DNA from: Raineyella sp. W15-4
GTDB taxonomy: Bacteria > Actinomycetota > Actinomycetes > Propionibacteriales > Propionibacteriaceae
Assembly (NCBI RefSeq): GCF_033170155.1
Contig: NZ_CP137079.1
Location: 2,046,001 to 2,110,000 of the forward strand
DNA: 64,000 bases
Reading direction: 5' to 3'
Shown here: positions 1 through 14,646 of the stretch, in pieces
How the letters are laid out: each line of letters opens with the position of its first letter
Numbering within the stretch: position 1 is the first letter of the stretch
Position numbers and translations under genes: made by a program
The notes under the pieces: generated by a model
What the model saw: the letters and a program-made list of their open reading frames with translations, nothing else
Told to the model about the DNA's origin: nothing
The model's database searches: none

Positions 1-1831
1 TCGCGGCCTTCATCCCGGAGGTGCCGCAGGCCTCCTGCGGGCGCAGCGGGTTGTTGATCCACACATCGCAGCCCGGGTAGAGCGGCCGGGCCAGCGACAT
101 GTCGTAGTCGGGCAGGAAGACCAGCCGCTCCCGGACGTCCTCGGCGTCGGCGAAGCGGACCATCTGCTGGATCAGTCCCTTGCCGATGTTGTCCGCCGGG
201 TGGGCCTTGCCCGCGATGACGATCTGGATCGGCCGCTCGGGATCGTTGAGCAGCTTCTTCAGCCGCTCCGGGTCGCGCAGCATCAGCGTCAGCCGCTTGT
301 AGGACGCCGCCCGGCGGGCGAAGCCGAAGGTGAGGACGTTCGGATCGAGCGCCCGCTCGACCCACTCGGTGTTGCCCGACAGACCGCGCGCCTTCAGCGA
401 GGCGGCGAGGCGCTCGCGGGCCATCCGGACCAGGCCACCGCGCATCCGCTGCTTCAGCGACCAGATGGTGGTGTCGTCCACCCGGTCCAGCGCCGACCAG
501 TCGTAACCGTCGATCACGGTGTCGCTGTCGGAGGTGGGGGTGGCCATCAACTCGAGCAGGTCGGGGTGGATCCAGGTCTTGTGATGCACGCCGTTGGTGA
601 CCGAGCCGATCGGCACCTCGGAGACGTCGAAGGAGGGCCACAGGCCCTGGAACATCTGCCGCGACACCTCGCCGTGCAGCTGCGACACGCCGTTGGCACG
701 CTGGCCGAGCCGGAAGCCGAGCACGGCCATGTTGAACACCCCGCGGTCACCGCCGACGTAGTCCTCGGTGCCGAAGGTCATGATCCGGTCCAGCGGCAGC
801 GGGGCGAAGGTGCGGAACTGGTCGGCGACCAGGTCCCGCGGGAACCGGTCGATGCCGGCCGGGACGGGGGTGTGGGTGGTGAACAGGGAGCCGGCGCGGG
901 TGCGCTCGACCGCGGTGTCGAAGTCGATGCCGTCGTTCATGTACTCGCGGATCCGCTCCAGGCCGAGGAAGCCGGCGTGGCCCTCGTTCGCGTGGTAGAC
1001 GGTGGGGGTCGGGTCCCCGGTGATCCGACAGTACTCGCGCAGCGCCCGGACACCGCCGATACCCAGCAGCACCTCCTGGGCGAGGCGGTGGTCGACCCCG
1101 CCGCCGTACAGCCGGTCGGTGACGGCCTGGGCAGCCTCGGAGTTGCCGTCGACGACGGAGTCCAGCATCAGCAGCGGCACCCGGCCGACCTGCGCGACCC
1201 AGATCTGGGCGCGGAAGGTCTCCTGGCGCAGCGGGACCTCCACCGTGACCGGCTGGCCCTGCTCGTCGTGCAGCAGGGTCAGCGGCAGGTCCAGCGGGGC
1301 GAGCATCGGGTAGCGCTCCTGCTGCCATCCCTGGGCGTCGAGCGACTGCCGGAAGTAGCCGTGCCGATAGAACAGGCCGACGCCGATGATAGGGATGCCG
1401 GAGTCCGAGGCGGCCTTCAGGTGGTCGCCGGCCAGGATGCCGAGACCGCCGGAGTACTGCGGCAGGACCTCGGCGACGCCGAACTCGGCGGAGAAGTAGG
1501 CGATCCGCTGCGGAGCGCCCTCGTGCTGGGCGGCGAATGCCTGGTACCAGCGGTCGACGGTGAGGTAGTCCTTGAGGTCACGTCGCGCGTACTCGACCTG
1601 ACGGGCGAACCGGGTGTCCGCCGCCAGCGCGGCGAGACGCTTCGCATCGATGCGGGAGAGGAGCTTGCGCGGGTCCTGCCCGGTGGCTTCCCAGAGCGCC
1701 GGATCCATCGCGCGGAAGAGTTCCTTGGTGGGTTCGTTCCAGTACCAGCAGAGGTTACGGGCCAGGTCCTCGAGCGGCTTCAGCGGCTCGGGGAGTACGG
1801 GATGAACGGTGAAACGTCGAATAGCTCGCAC
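1..1831 (-). CDS. glgP: Alpha-glucan (glycogen) phosphorylase, partial at left edge
   Basis: Degrades alpha-1,4-glucan with phosphate to glucose-1-phosphate using PLP; cytosolic. The first 610 codons are inside the window and the C-terminus lies off the left edge. Seen directly: AEFGVAEVLPQYSGGLGILAGD-type phosphorylase core near residues 120-140, and at the very edge EACGTSGMKA, whose Lys (codon 608, bases 8-10) is the expected PLP-binding lysine. I start at GTG 1831 because the N-terminus then reads MRAIRRFTVHPVLPEPLKPL, as in actinobacterial GlgP, and because a -10-like TAGGGT lies 7 nt upstream, which suggests leaderless translation. It is divergent from the glgE operon, so polymer breakdown and synthesis are paired. 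The C-terminal length cannot be judged. Confidence 0.93.
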   Translation of the reverse strand, partial: MRAIRRFTVHPVLPEPLKPLEDLARNLCWYWNEPTKELFRAMDPALWEATGQDPRKLLSRIDAKRLAALAADTRFARQVEYARRDLKDYLTVDRWYQAFAAQHEGAPQRIAYFSAEFGVAEVLPQYSGGLGILAGDHLKAASDSGIPIIGVGLFYRHGYFRQSLDAQGWQQERYPMLAPLDLPLTLLHDEQGQPVTVEVPLRQETFRAQIWVAQVGRVPLLMLDSVVDGNSEAAQAVTDRLYGGGVDHRLAQEVLLGIGGVRALREYCRITGDPTPTVYHANEGHAGFLGLERIREYMNDGIDFDTAVERTRAGSLFTTHTPVPAGIDRFPRDLVADQFRTFAPLPLDRIMTFGTEDYVGGDRGVFNMAVLGFRLGQRANGVSQLHGEVSRQMFQGLWPSFDVSEVPIGSVTNGVHHKTWIHPDLLELMATPTSDSDTVIDGYDWSALDRVDDTTIWSLKQRMRGGLVRMARERLAASLKARGLSGNTEWVERALDPNVLTFGFARRAASYKRLTLMLRDPERLKKLLNDPERPIQIVIAGKAHPADNIGKGLIQQMVRFADAEDVRERLVFLPDYDMSLARPLYPGCDVWINNPLRPQEACGTSGMKAA

Positions 1832-1983
1832 GGGCCAAACCCTACCGACGGCACACCCACCGGATCGAGCCCCGTGTCGCACGCCACAGCAGTCCGCGCG
1901 CCGGACGTCACCCCGCCGACGACACGGTCGGCAGCTGCGGATTGTGCCTGTGCCGGGGACTCCGTCCCCGCTAGGTTGGACCC
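1832..1983. promoter_or_regulatory. Divergent glgP/glgE promoter region with palindrome
   Basis: The 152-bp spacer carries a -10-like TAGGGT for glgP (minus strand, 1844-1839, 7 nt before GTG) and TAGGTT for glgE (1972-1977, 6 nt before GTG 1984). Both genes look leaderless. A perfect palindrome GGGGAC-TCC-GTCCCC (1955-1969) lies 2 bp upstream of the glgE -10. It could be an operator or a cruciform. No convincing -35 was seen for either gene. Confidence 0.55.
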
Positions 1984-4371
<2,388 letters not shown>

Positions 4372-4388
4372 CAGCCCGACAGCCCACC

Positions 4389-6174
<1,786 letters not shown>

Positions 6175-6194
<20 letters not shown>

Positions 6195-7584
6195 GCTCGC
6201 CGTCCGGGTGCTGGCCGGGTCGCGGTGGTTCGCCGGGAAGGGCCGGCCGCTGCGGCTGGTCCGGGTCGTCCCACTGCCGTGGACCGTGCACCGGGCCGAT
6301 CCTGCGCCCGGTGGTCTGGCCGGGGTCCGGGCGGTGCTGGTGACCGTCGCGCACGACGACGTCCACCCGGTCGCCACGCACACCTACCAGTTCCTGCTCG
6401 CCGTCCGTCGTCCCGGTCCGGCCGTCCCGCCGGGGTGGTACGGCCGCTGTCGCGACGCGTCGGTGACCGGCACGACCGAGGTGGTCGAGGTCGCCGACGC
6501 CACCCGCGACGCCGAGGCGATGACGGCCGTACTGACCGCGCTCGGCACACCTCCCGACCCGCACCCGGCCAGCGCGGGAGCGATCCACCACCACCTGCTG
6601 GTCCCACTGCCCGACGCCGACCTCACCCCGCGGCCGTTCACCGGCGAGCAGTCCAACAGCTCGGTCTTCTACGGCGACGCGCTGATCCTCAAGGTCTTCC
6701 GCCGCCTGGAGATCGGCCACAACCTCGACATCGCCGTGCACGAGGCGCTGGGCCACGAGGCCGCCGGCGGCACCGCGGTGCTGTACGGCTGGTCCGAGGC
6801 CCGGTGGAGCGACGGCACCGAGGTGCTCGGCGCTGACCTGGCGATGCTCACCGAGCGCTTCCGCGACGCCCGCGACGGCTGGCAGCTCGCCCTCGACGCC
6901 TGCGCGGCCGGGGAGGACTTCGCGGGCGAGGCCGAGGCACTGGGACGTACGCTGCGGCTGGTCCACGACGGCCTGGCCCGACGGTTCCCGACCGTGGAGC
7001 TGGCCGGGGGGACGGTCGCCACCGCGATGGCCGCACGTCTCGACACCGCGGAGCGGGCCGCCCCGGCACTGACACCGTACGCCCCCGCCCTGCGGGCTGC
7101 CTTCGCCGCCCTGGCCGGCCGGACCGTCCCCGCCCAGCACGTGCATGGCGACTTCCACCTCGGCCAGGTGCTCCGGACGCCGGACGGCTGGCGGGTGATC
7201 GACTTCGAGGGGGAGCCGCTGAAGACGCTGGCCGAGCGGTGGGCGCCGGACTCCCCCTGGCGCGACGTCGCCGGCATGCTCCGTTCCTTCGACTACGCCG
7301 CCGCGGCCCGCCGACCCGGCGAGGCCACCGACCGGGCCCCGGCGCTGGCCTGTCGGCAACGATGCCGTACCGGTTTCCTGTCCGGCTACTGCTCCGGCCC
7401 CCCGACCGCGTCCGATCTGGCAGTCTTGCGGGCGTACGAAGCGGACAAGGCCGTCTACGAAGTCGTCTACGAGGTCCGCAACCGTCCCGACTGGGTGGCA
7501 ATCCCACTCGCGGCGGTTGCTGAGCTCGCCTCACCGTCGTCCGACCCGAGCGGCGGGCAGTCACCGAACCCTGAGGAGAAGTAG
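6175..7584 (+). CDS. mak: Maltokinase
   Basis: Phosphorylates maltose with ATP to maltose-1-phosphate, the GlgE donor. 469 residues with the chosen start, close to the usual ~455. Seen: an N-terminal cap domain, then the aminoglycoside-phosphotransferase-like kinase lobe with HVHGDFHLGQ (catalytic Asp326) and VIDFEGEP (metal-binding Asp343). I chose GTG 6175, giving MAEEFAELAVRVLAGSRWFA, because a GAGGAGG Shine-Dalgarno lies just upstream. An upstream ATG at 6088 in frame would add 29 residues of non-conserved sequence. Lies inside the treS-mak-glgB operon, overlapping treS by 20 nt and ending 3 nt before glgB. Confidence 0.94.
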
Positions 7585-7587
7585 GTC

Positions 7588-9501
<1,914 letters not shown>

Positions 9502-9519
9502 GCCCGACGACACCGAAGG

Positions 9520-9549
9520 GGGGCCGTCCACCGCGCAGTGGACGGCCCC
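9520..9549. terminator. Bidirectional hairpin between glgB and trx-like gene
   Basis: Perfect 12-bp inverted repeat GGGGCCGTCCAC / GTGGACGGCCCC with a 6-nt loop between two convergent genes. It can terminate transcripts from both sides. No long T-run is present on either side. Confidence 0.7.
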
Positions 9550-9567
9550 GATCCGCCCTCGGCGGGC

Positions 9568-10473
9568 TCAGAACAGTGCGTTGGCCAGGTCGCGGCGGGC
9601 CTTCGCCAGTGCCGGGTCCGCCGGATCCAGGGTCTCGAACAGGTCGAGCAGCCGGCGCCGCAGCGGCTCCCGGTCGTCGCCCGCGGTGCTCCGGATCAGC
9701 CGGATGATCAGCGCGAACGCCTCGCCCGCACGACCCTGCACCATCGCCAGGTCGGCGGCGTCCAGCACCGCGGCGGTATCGGCCGGATCCGCGGCCAGTC
9801 GGGCCTCGATGCCGGCCGGGTCGACCCGGCCGGCGCGCGCCCACAGACCTGCCTGGGCCTTGCCGATCCGAGCCTCTGCATCGGCCGGGTTGGCCCGCAA
9901 CAGCGCGTCGAACGCCTCCTCGGCGGCCGCGAAGTCGCCCCGGGCCACTGCCTCGTCGGCCGCCGCGTAGCGGGGGTCGCGCACCGGCTCCGTCTCCGGA
10001 TCATCCGGGACCGCGATCGGCTCGGCGTGCCCGGCGATCCCGTTCGCCAGCGCCGCCTGGAGCAGCTGATCGATCACCGCGGCGATGTCGTCATGCGGCA
10101 GGACGCCCTGGAAGAGCGGCACGGCCTGGCCGGCGAGCAGCCCCAGCACGGTCGGCACTGCCTGGATCTGCAGGGCCGCGGCGATCTGCGGGTGGGCGTC
10201 GCAGTCGACCCGGGCCAGCAGCCAGCGACCCTCGGCGGCGTTCACCAGACCGGCGAGATCGGCCGCCAGCTGGTCGGCGCCCTGGGCCCGGGGCGAGGTC
10301 AGTTCGAGCACCACCGGATACTGCAGCGACCGCCGGACCGTCGCCTCGAGGGTCGACTCGTCGACCTCCACGACCCAGGAGTTCCGGGTCCCCCGGCGAC
10401 CGGCGCCGGCCGGACGCTGGGTGAGGGCGGACAGGTCCACGGCACCGGGTCGGTTGAAGGTGGAATTGGTCAT
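9568..10473 (-). CDS. Thioredoxin-fold/TPR co-chaperone (YbbN/CnoX-like)
   Basis: 301 residues. Residues about 35-140 resemble the thioredoxin-like domain of YbbN/CnoX (PVVLELTSPRAQ, ARVDCDAHPQIAAALQIQAVPTVLGLLAGQ). The second half is TPR-like helical repeats (DPRYAAADEAVARGDFAAAEEAFDALLRANP and following). The position of the redox CxxC reads SPRAQ, so it has no active-site cysteines. Family knowledge suggests a holdase/co-chaperone role; that is inferred. ATG 10473 (MTNSTFNRPGAV) is chosen for its GAGGAGA ribosome site about 10 nt upstream; an in-frame start at 10500 is weaker. Convergent with glgB, divergent from pgm. Confidence 0.82.
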   Translation of the reverse strand: MTNSTFNRPGAVDLSALTQRPAGAGRRGTRNSWVVEVDESTLEATVRRSLQYPVVLELTSPRAQGADQLAADLAGLVNAAEGRWLLARVDCDAHPQIAAALQIQAVPTVLGLLAGQAVPLFQGVLPHDDIAAVIDQLLQAALANGIAGHAEPIAVPDDPETEPVRDPRYAAADEAVARGDFAAAEEAFDALLRANPADAEARIGKAQAGLWARAGRVDPAGIEARLAADPADTAAVLDAADLAMVQGRAGEAFALIIRLIRSTAGDDREPLRRRLLDLFETLDPADPALAKARRDLANALF

Positions 10474-10597
10474 CGCTGCTCGGTTCTCCTCGTCGTCCAC
10501 TGCCTGTCGCGTCCTGCGCCGTCCGGCTGTGCCGTCCCGGCCGATCGGGTCCGGGAGTCGCCTGCCGCGCCCAGCCTACTAGGGGCATGATGAACCC

Positions 10598-12235
10598 ATG
10601 GCTCACGCACGCGCTGGTCAGCCGGCCCTCCCGGAAGATCTCATCAACGTCGACGACGTCCTGTCCGCCTACCACAGCATCGTTCCCGATCCGACGAACC
10701 CTGATCAGCAGGTCGTCTTCGGGACCTCGGGGCATCGTGGTTCGAGTCTCGACGGGGCGTTCAACGACGCCCACATCGCCGCGATCACCCAGGCGATCGT
10801 CGAGTACCGCACCGCCCAGGGGTTCGTCGGCCCGCTCTACCTCGGCAAGGACACCCACGCCCTCTCGCTGCCCGCCTGGAAGACCGCGATCGAGGTCCTG
10901 GTCGCCAACGGTGTGGACGTCCGCGCCGAGCAGGAGGACGAGTACACCCCGACCCCGGCGCTGTCCCGCGCGATCGTGGTGCACAACCGGGACAAGGCGC
11001 CGGCCGAGCCGCCGGCCGATGGCATCGTGGTCACTCCCTCGCACAACCCGCCGCGGGATGGCGGCTTCAAGTACAACCCGCCGCACGGCGGCCCCGCCGA
11101 CACCGACGCGACCTCCGTGATCGCCGCGCGGGCCAACGCCCTGATCGCCGATCCCTCGCCGATCCAGCGGATCCCGTACGAGCAGGCGGCCGCTCAGGTC
11201 ACCCGGTACGACTACCGCACCCCGTACTGCCAGGACCTGGCGAACATCATCGACCTGGACGCGATCCGGGCCGCCGGGGTCCGGATCGGGGCTGACCCGA
11301 TGGGCGGCGCCTCGGTGCAGTACTGGCAGTACATCGCCGAGCACCTCGGTCTCGACCTCACCGTGGTCAACCCGGTGGTCGACCCGACCTGGCGGTTCAT
11401 GACGCTGGACACCGACGGCAAGATCCGGATGGACTGCTCCTCCCCGAACGCGATGGCCTCGCTGATCCGCAACCGGGACCGGTTCGACCTTTCCACCGGC
11501 AACGACGCGGACTCCGACCGGCACGGCATCGTCACCCCCGACGCGGGCCTGATGAACCCCAACGCCTACCTGTCGGTGGCCATCCAGTACCTCTACACCC
11601 ACCGCCCCGACTGGCCCGCCGACTGCGGGATCGGCAAGACGCTGGTGTCCTCGTCGATGATCGACCGGGTCGCCGAGGACATCGGTCGTACGCTGGTCGA
11701 GGTCCCGGTCGGCTTCAAATGGTTCGTGCCCGGGCTGAGCGACGGTTCGGTGGGCTTCGGCGGCGAGGAGTCCGCCGGTGCCTCCTTCCTCACCCGGGAC
11801 GGCAGCACCTGGACCACCGACAAGGACGGCATCCTGCTCGACCTGCTCGCCGCCGAGATCCTCGCGGTCACCGGGCGGACCCCCTCCCAGCTCTACGAGG
11901 ACCTGGTCGCCGAGCACGGCCGGCCGTACTACGCCCGGACCGACGCCGACGCCACCCGGGAGCAGAAGGCCCGGCTCAAGGCGCTCAGCCCGGCCGACGT
12001 CACCGCGGACACCCTCGCCGGCGAGCCGATCACCGCCATCCTCACCGCGGCCCCCGGCAACGGCGCACCGATCGGCGGGCTCAAGGTCACCACCGAGCAC
12101 GCCTGGTTCGCCGCCCGCCCGTCGGGCACCGAGGACAAGTACAAGATCTACGCCGAGTCGATGCTCGGCGCCGAACACCTGGCGCAGGTCCAGCAGGAGG
12201 CCCAGGCGCTGGTCTCCGCCGTGCTGTCGGCCTGA
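10598..12235 (+). CDS. pgm: Phosphoglucomutase (alpha-D-glucose specific)
   Basis: Interconverts glucose-1-P and glucose-6-P, connecting the neighbouring glucan genes to glycolysis. 545 residues, essentially the length of E. coli Pgm (546). Motifs in order: [10 protein letters not shown] near residue 41; phosphoserine loop TPSHNPP (Ser148); metal site [10 protein letters not shown]; sugar-binding [10 protein letters not shown]; phosphate-binding [12 protein letters not shown] near the C-terminus. ATG 10598 is the start supported by homology. A second ATG 11 nt upstream is out of frame. Monocistronic by spacing. Confidence 0.95.
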   Translation: MAHARAGQPALPEDLINVDDVLSAYHSIVPDPTNPDQQVVFGTSGHRGSSLDGAFNDAHIAAITQAIVEYRTAQGFVGPLYLGKDTHALSLPAWKTAIEVLVANGVDVRAEQEDEYTPTPALSRAIVVHNRDKAPAEPPADGIVVTPSHNPPRDGGFKYNPPHGGPADTDATSVIAARANALIADPSPIQRIPYEQAAAQVTRYDYRTPYCQDLANIIDLDAIRAAGVRIGADPMGGASVQYWQYIAEHLGLDLTVVNPVVDPTWRFMTLDTDGKIRMDCSSPNAMASLIRNRDRFDLSTGNDADSDRHGIVTPDAGLMNPNAYLSVAIQYLYTHRPDWPADCGIGKTLVSSSMIDRVAEDIGRTLVEVPVGFKWFVPGLSDGSVGFGGEESAGASFLTRDGSTWTTDKDGILLDLLAAEILAVTGRTPSQLYEDLVAEHGRPYYARTDADATREQKARLKALSPADVTADTLAGEPITAILTAAPGNGAPIGGLKVTTEHAWFAARPSGTEDKYKIYAESMLGAEHLAQVQQEAQALVSAVLSA

Positions 12236-12299
12236 CCCGGAACGGCCGGGCCGGTGGGTCGATCGCGCCGGCACAGGCACTCGTGGTAGGAACTGAGCC

Positions 12300-13361
12300 A
12301 TGGTGCACATGCCCGGCGCGGGGCCTGTCGGGCCCGGCCGCCGTGGCGGCCTGCCGGCCCATGACCCGCTGCCCCGGACCTGGGGCGATCTCCACGGCCA
12401 CCTGTGGTGGTACGCCGTCCGCCGCTCGGTCGACGGCGTGCTGCGGCTGCAGTGCGTCGACCTGGCCGCCGCACTGACCTTCTACGCGGTGCTCGCCCTC
12501 GTCCCGGCGTTCATGGTGGTGGTCGATCTGGTCAGCTTCGTCGGCATGGACGAGCGGACCGTGGACCTCATCCTCTACGTGCTGACCGCGGTGGCGCCGG
12601 CCGGCGTCGCGAACGCCCTCGCCGGGCCACTGCGCGGTTTCGCCGACTCCGGGCTCCCGCCGGTCACCCTGGTCGTCGTGGTCCTCTTCACGGTGACGAC
12701 GGCGAGCCTCTATCTGGGTGCGCTGGCCCGGATGCTCAACCGGGTCTACGAGGTGATGGAGGGCCGGCGCCTGCTGGTGCTGCCGCCGCTGCAGTACCTC
12801 ACCACGCTGGCGCTGGTGGTGGCCGCGGCGCTGGCTGCCGTGCTGCTGATCGCCGGGCCGGCGGCGGTCGGAGCGGTCGGCGTCCTGCTGGGCATCCCCG
12901 GCACGCTGCTGCGGGTCTGGAACGCCCTGCGCTGGCCCGCGCTGGTCGTCGTCTCGCTGTTCGCCGCGATGACCGTCTACCGCACCGCCCCCAACGTCCG
13001 CCACGAGGGCACCCGCTGGCTGGTCCCGGGTGCGGTCGTCGCGGTCGGGCTGGGTGCCGTCGCGTCCTGGGTCCTCACGGTGTACGCGGCCCGGGCGTAC
13101 GTCCGGCTCGACCTCAACTACGGCACACTGTCGGGGATCATCGTGCTGCTGATGTGGCTGTGGGTCTGCAACCTGGCGCTGATCATCGGCGGGGTGCTGA
13201 ACGCCGAGCTGGCCCGGGCCCGGCGGCTGGCCGCGGGACTGCCGGCGGAGGACGACCAGTTGACCCCGCCGATCGACACCCGGCGGTCGTCCGCCTTCTC
13301 GGCCCGGCGGCGCAGTCTGGTGCTCGAGGGCCGGCGGCACCGGACGGCCGGCCGGCGCTGA
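12300..13361 (+). CDS. YihY/BrkB-family inner membrane protein
   Basis: 353 residues with six or so hydrophobic segments (roughly residues 60-85, 120-145, 165-190, 200-225, 245-265, 275-300) and a basic cytoplasmic C-terminus. FYAVLALVPAFMVVV and LNYGTLSGIIVLLMWLWVCNLALIIGG are typical of the YihY/BrkB (formerly RNase BN-like) family. Molecular function is not established for the family. The ribosome site AGGAA precedes ATG 12300; another in-frame ATG lies 9 nt downstream. Follows pgm by 64 nt and is convergent with the PH-domain gene. Confidence 0.85.
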   Translation: MVHMPGAGPVGPGRRGGLPAHDPLPRTWGDLHGHLWWYAVRRSVDGVLRLQCVDLAAALTFYAVLALVPAFMVVVDLVSFVGMDERTVDLILYVLTAVAPAGVANALAGPLRGFADSGLPPVTLVVVVLFTVTTASLYLGALARMLNRVYEVMEGRRLLVLPPLQYLTTLALVVAAALAAVLLIAGPAAVGAVGVLLGIPGTLLRVWNALRWPALVVVSLFAAMTVYRTAPNVRHEGTRWLVPGAVVAVGLGAVASWVLTVYAARAYVRLDLNYGTLSGIIVLLMWLWVCNLALIIGGVLNAELARARRLAAGLPAEDDQLTPPIDTRRSSAFSARRRSLVLEGRRHRTAGRR

Positions 13362-13386
13362 GCCGGGCACGGTCGGCCGGGATCGA

Positions 13387-13941
13387 TCAGGTGCCGTCGT
13401 CCTCGTCGACGATCGCGACCTTGAAATCCTTGCGCAGGCCGGACCGCTGGATCACCCGCTGGATGGTCAGGTCGCGCTCGTCGGGGCGGCCGACATAACG
13501 GATGTCGCGCAGCCCCTGGTCCTGGGCCGCCGACTCGAAGGTGAAGTGCCCGTACCCGAGCACCCGGCCGAGCAGCGGCTTGTGCACGCTGATGTCGAGG
13601 ATCCGCGACATCGGGACGGTGGCGAGCTGCTGGTTGAAGACCCCGTGGACCCGGAACACCCGCATGTTCGTGATCACGAAGCGGTCCATGAACTCGACCT
13701 GGATGCGATAGAGCCCGTACGTCACCGGGACCAGCCCGACGGCGAGGACGAACCACCACAGCTCGCCCACGAAGGGCATCACCAGGATGATCACCACGCC
13801 CAGCAGGACGATCAGCACCGGTTTCACCATCACCACCCAGTGGTGCATCACCTCGTCGATGACGACCTCACCCTCGTCCGCGATCAGGTGATCGTCGATG
13901 TACGGATCGAGCACGTGGTCCAGGAACCGCCCGCGGCTCAT
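13387..13941 (-). CDS. Membrane-anchored PH-domain (bPH2-like) protein
   Basis: 184 residues. Two adjacent transmembrane helices (about 35-55 and 58-80) precede a bacterial PH domain (VEFMDRFVITNMRVFRVHGV to RVLGYGHFTFESAAQDQGL). The N-terminal 30 residues are acidic (YIDDHLIADEGEVVIDEV). Such proteins are widespread in actinobacteria without a defined biochemical role. It starts 13 nt downstream of a tiny membrane protein gene on the same strand, so the two probably form an operon and may act together at the membrane. Confidence 0.8.
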   Translation of the reverse strand: MSRGRFLDHVLDPYIDDHLIADEGEVVIDEVMHHWVVMVKPVLIVLLGVVIILVMPFVGELWWFVLAVGLVPVTYGLYRIQVEFMDRFVITNMRVFRVHGVFNQQLATVPMSRILDISVHKPLLGRVLGYGHFTFESAAQDQGLRDIRYVGRPDERDLTIQRVIQRSGLRKDFKVAIVDEDDGT

Positions 13942-13954
13942 CGCAGGCCCCGGC

Positions 13955-14113
13955 TCACCCGCGGGTCAGCGCGGTGAAGAAGGTGCCGATGGAGGCGAAC
14001 AGGCCGAAGAACCCCCGGACGGCAGAGGCCGCCCCCTGGGGGTTGGTGAACAGGTAGAAGACGGCGAACGCGATGACCAGGACCAGCAGGGCCTTCCTCA
14101 CCCAATTCAGCAC
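13955..14113 (-). CDS. Small single-pass membrane protein
   Basis: About 52 residues: a basic N-terminus (LNWVRKA), one strongly hydrophobic helix (LLVLVIAFAVFYLF), a short loop, and a second, weaker amphipathic segment. I choose GTG 14113 because GGAGG lies 5 nt before it. ATG 14140 (61 residues) is also possible, with a -10-like TAGGGA 6 nt ahead as in the leaderless genes here. No recognised domain. Likely co-transcribed with the PH-domain gene 13 nt downstream. Confidence 0.6.
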   Translation of the reverse strand: MLNWVRKALLVLVIAFAVFYLFTNPQGAASAVRGFFGLFASIGTFFTALTRG

Positions 14114-14201
14114 GTCGACCTCCGATCGGGACGAGGACATGGACCGTCCCTATGTCTACCCCACGGCAACGTCACCTCGGGAGCAACACGCCGACCCGGT
14201 G

Positions 14202-14260
14202 TAGAATGAGGCAATTCACAGCGGTGGGGGGCTTATAGGCCACCGAAGTCGCTGGTAACA
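14202..14260 (+). promoter_or_regulatory. Two candidate -10 elements and leader hairpin for the 83-residue gene
   Basis: TAGAAT (14202-14207) is a near-consensus -10 that would give a ~110-nt leader. The leader contains a CGGTGG...CCACCG hairpin (about 14222-14244). A second candidate, TTATAG (14233) - 17 bp - TAACAT (14256), would start closer to the gene. The stretch 14200-14280 is visibly richer in A and T than its surroundings. Confidence 0.4.
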
Positions 14261-14326
14261 TTTTGATCAACGCACAGACGTGGCACACGCTCATCGCCTC
14301 GAGTCCGCCGAACGGGGGTGACCACC

Positions 14327-14578
14327 ATGACTCTGACAGCACCGATCCGGCCACATGTCCGCACGCATCGCCCGGCGCCCCCGCCCAGCGCCTGGGACCG
14401 TCTCGTGGAGCAGCGCCTCTCCTTCGAGGCCACCCAGCAGGGCCTCCGCCTGACGAAGACCTGCGTCTCCACCCTTGCCGCGCCGTACTTCCTCTACGTC
14501 GTACGGACGAACCGCCTCCTCACCGCCTCCGAGGGGGGGATGACCCTGGACCAGGTCGCCCGGTACCTGTTCCGCTGA
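14327..14578 (+). CDS. Hypothetical 83-residue protein
   Basis: I do not recognise this protein. Start ATG 14327 is preceded by GGGGGTG at about 6 nt; an in-frame GTG lies 9 nt earlier. The first ~25 residues are rich in Pro, His and Arg (RPHVRTHRPAPPPSAWDR). The rest looks amphipathic/helical (LVEQRLSFEATQQGLRLTK and YFLYVVRTNRLLTASEG). It has its own promoter-like leader upstream and a terminator-like hairpin 20 nt downstream, so it appears to be a free-standing transcription unit, which argues that it is real. Confidence 0.55.
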   Translation: MTLTAPIRPHVRTHRPAPPPSAWDRLVEQRLSFEATQQGLRLTKTCVSTLAAPYFLYVVRTNRLLTASEGGMTLDQVARYLFR

Positions 14579-14597
14579 CCACCCCACCAGCTGATCC

Positions 14598-14639
14598 CCA
14601 CACCGAGAACGTGCTGCTCCGGCAGCCGACTCGGTGTGG
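14598..14639. terminator. Two-tier hairpin terminator between convergent genes
   Basis: Outer perfect 10-bp stem CCACACCGAG / CTCGGTGTGG encloses an inner 5-bp stem GCTGC-TCCG-GCAGC. It lies between the 83-residue gene (plus) and meaB (minus), so it can act in both directions. Confidence 0.65.
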
Positions 14640-14646
14640 TGTGCCG

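Noticed and set aside
12087-13370. A 427-codon minus-strand frame opposite the YihY gene
   Set aside because: Gln/Arg/His-rich antisense shadow of a membrane protein gene.
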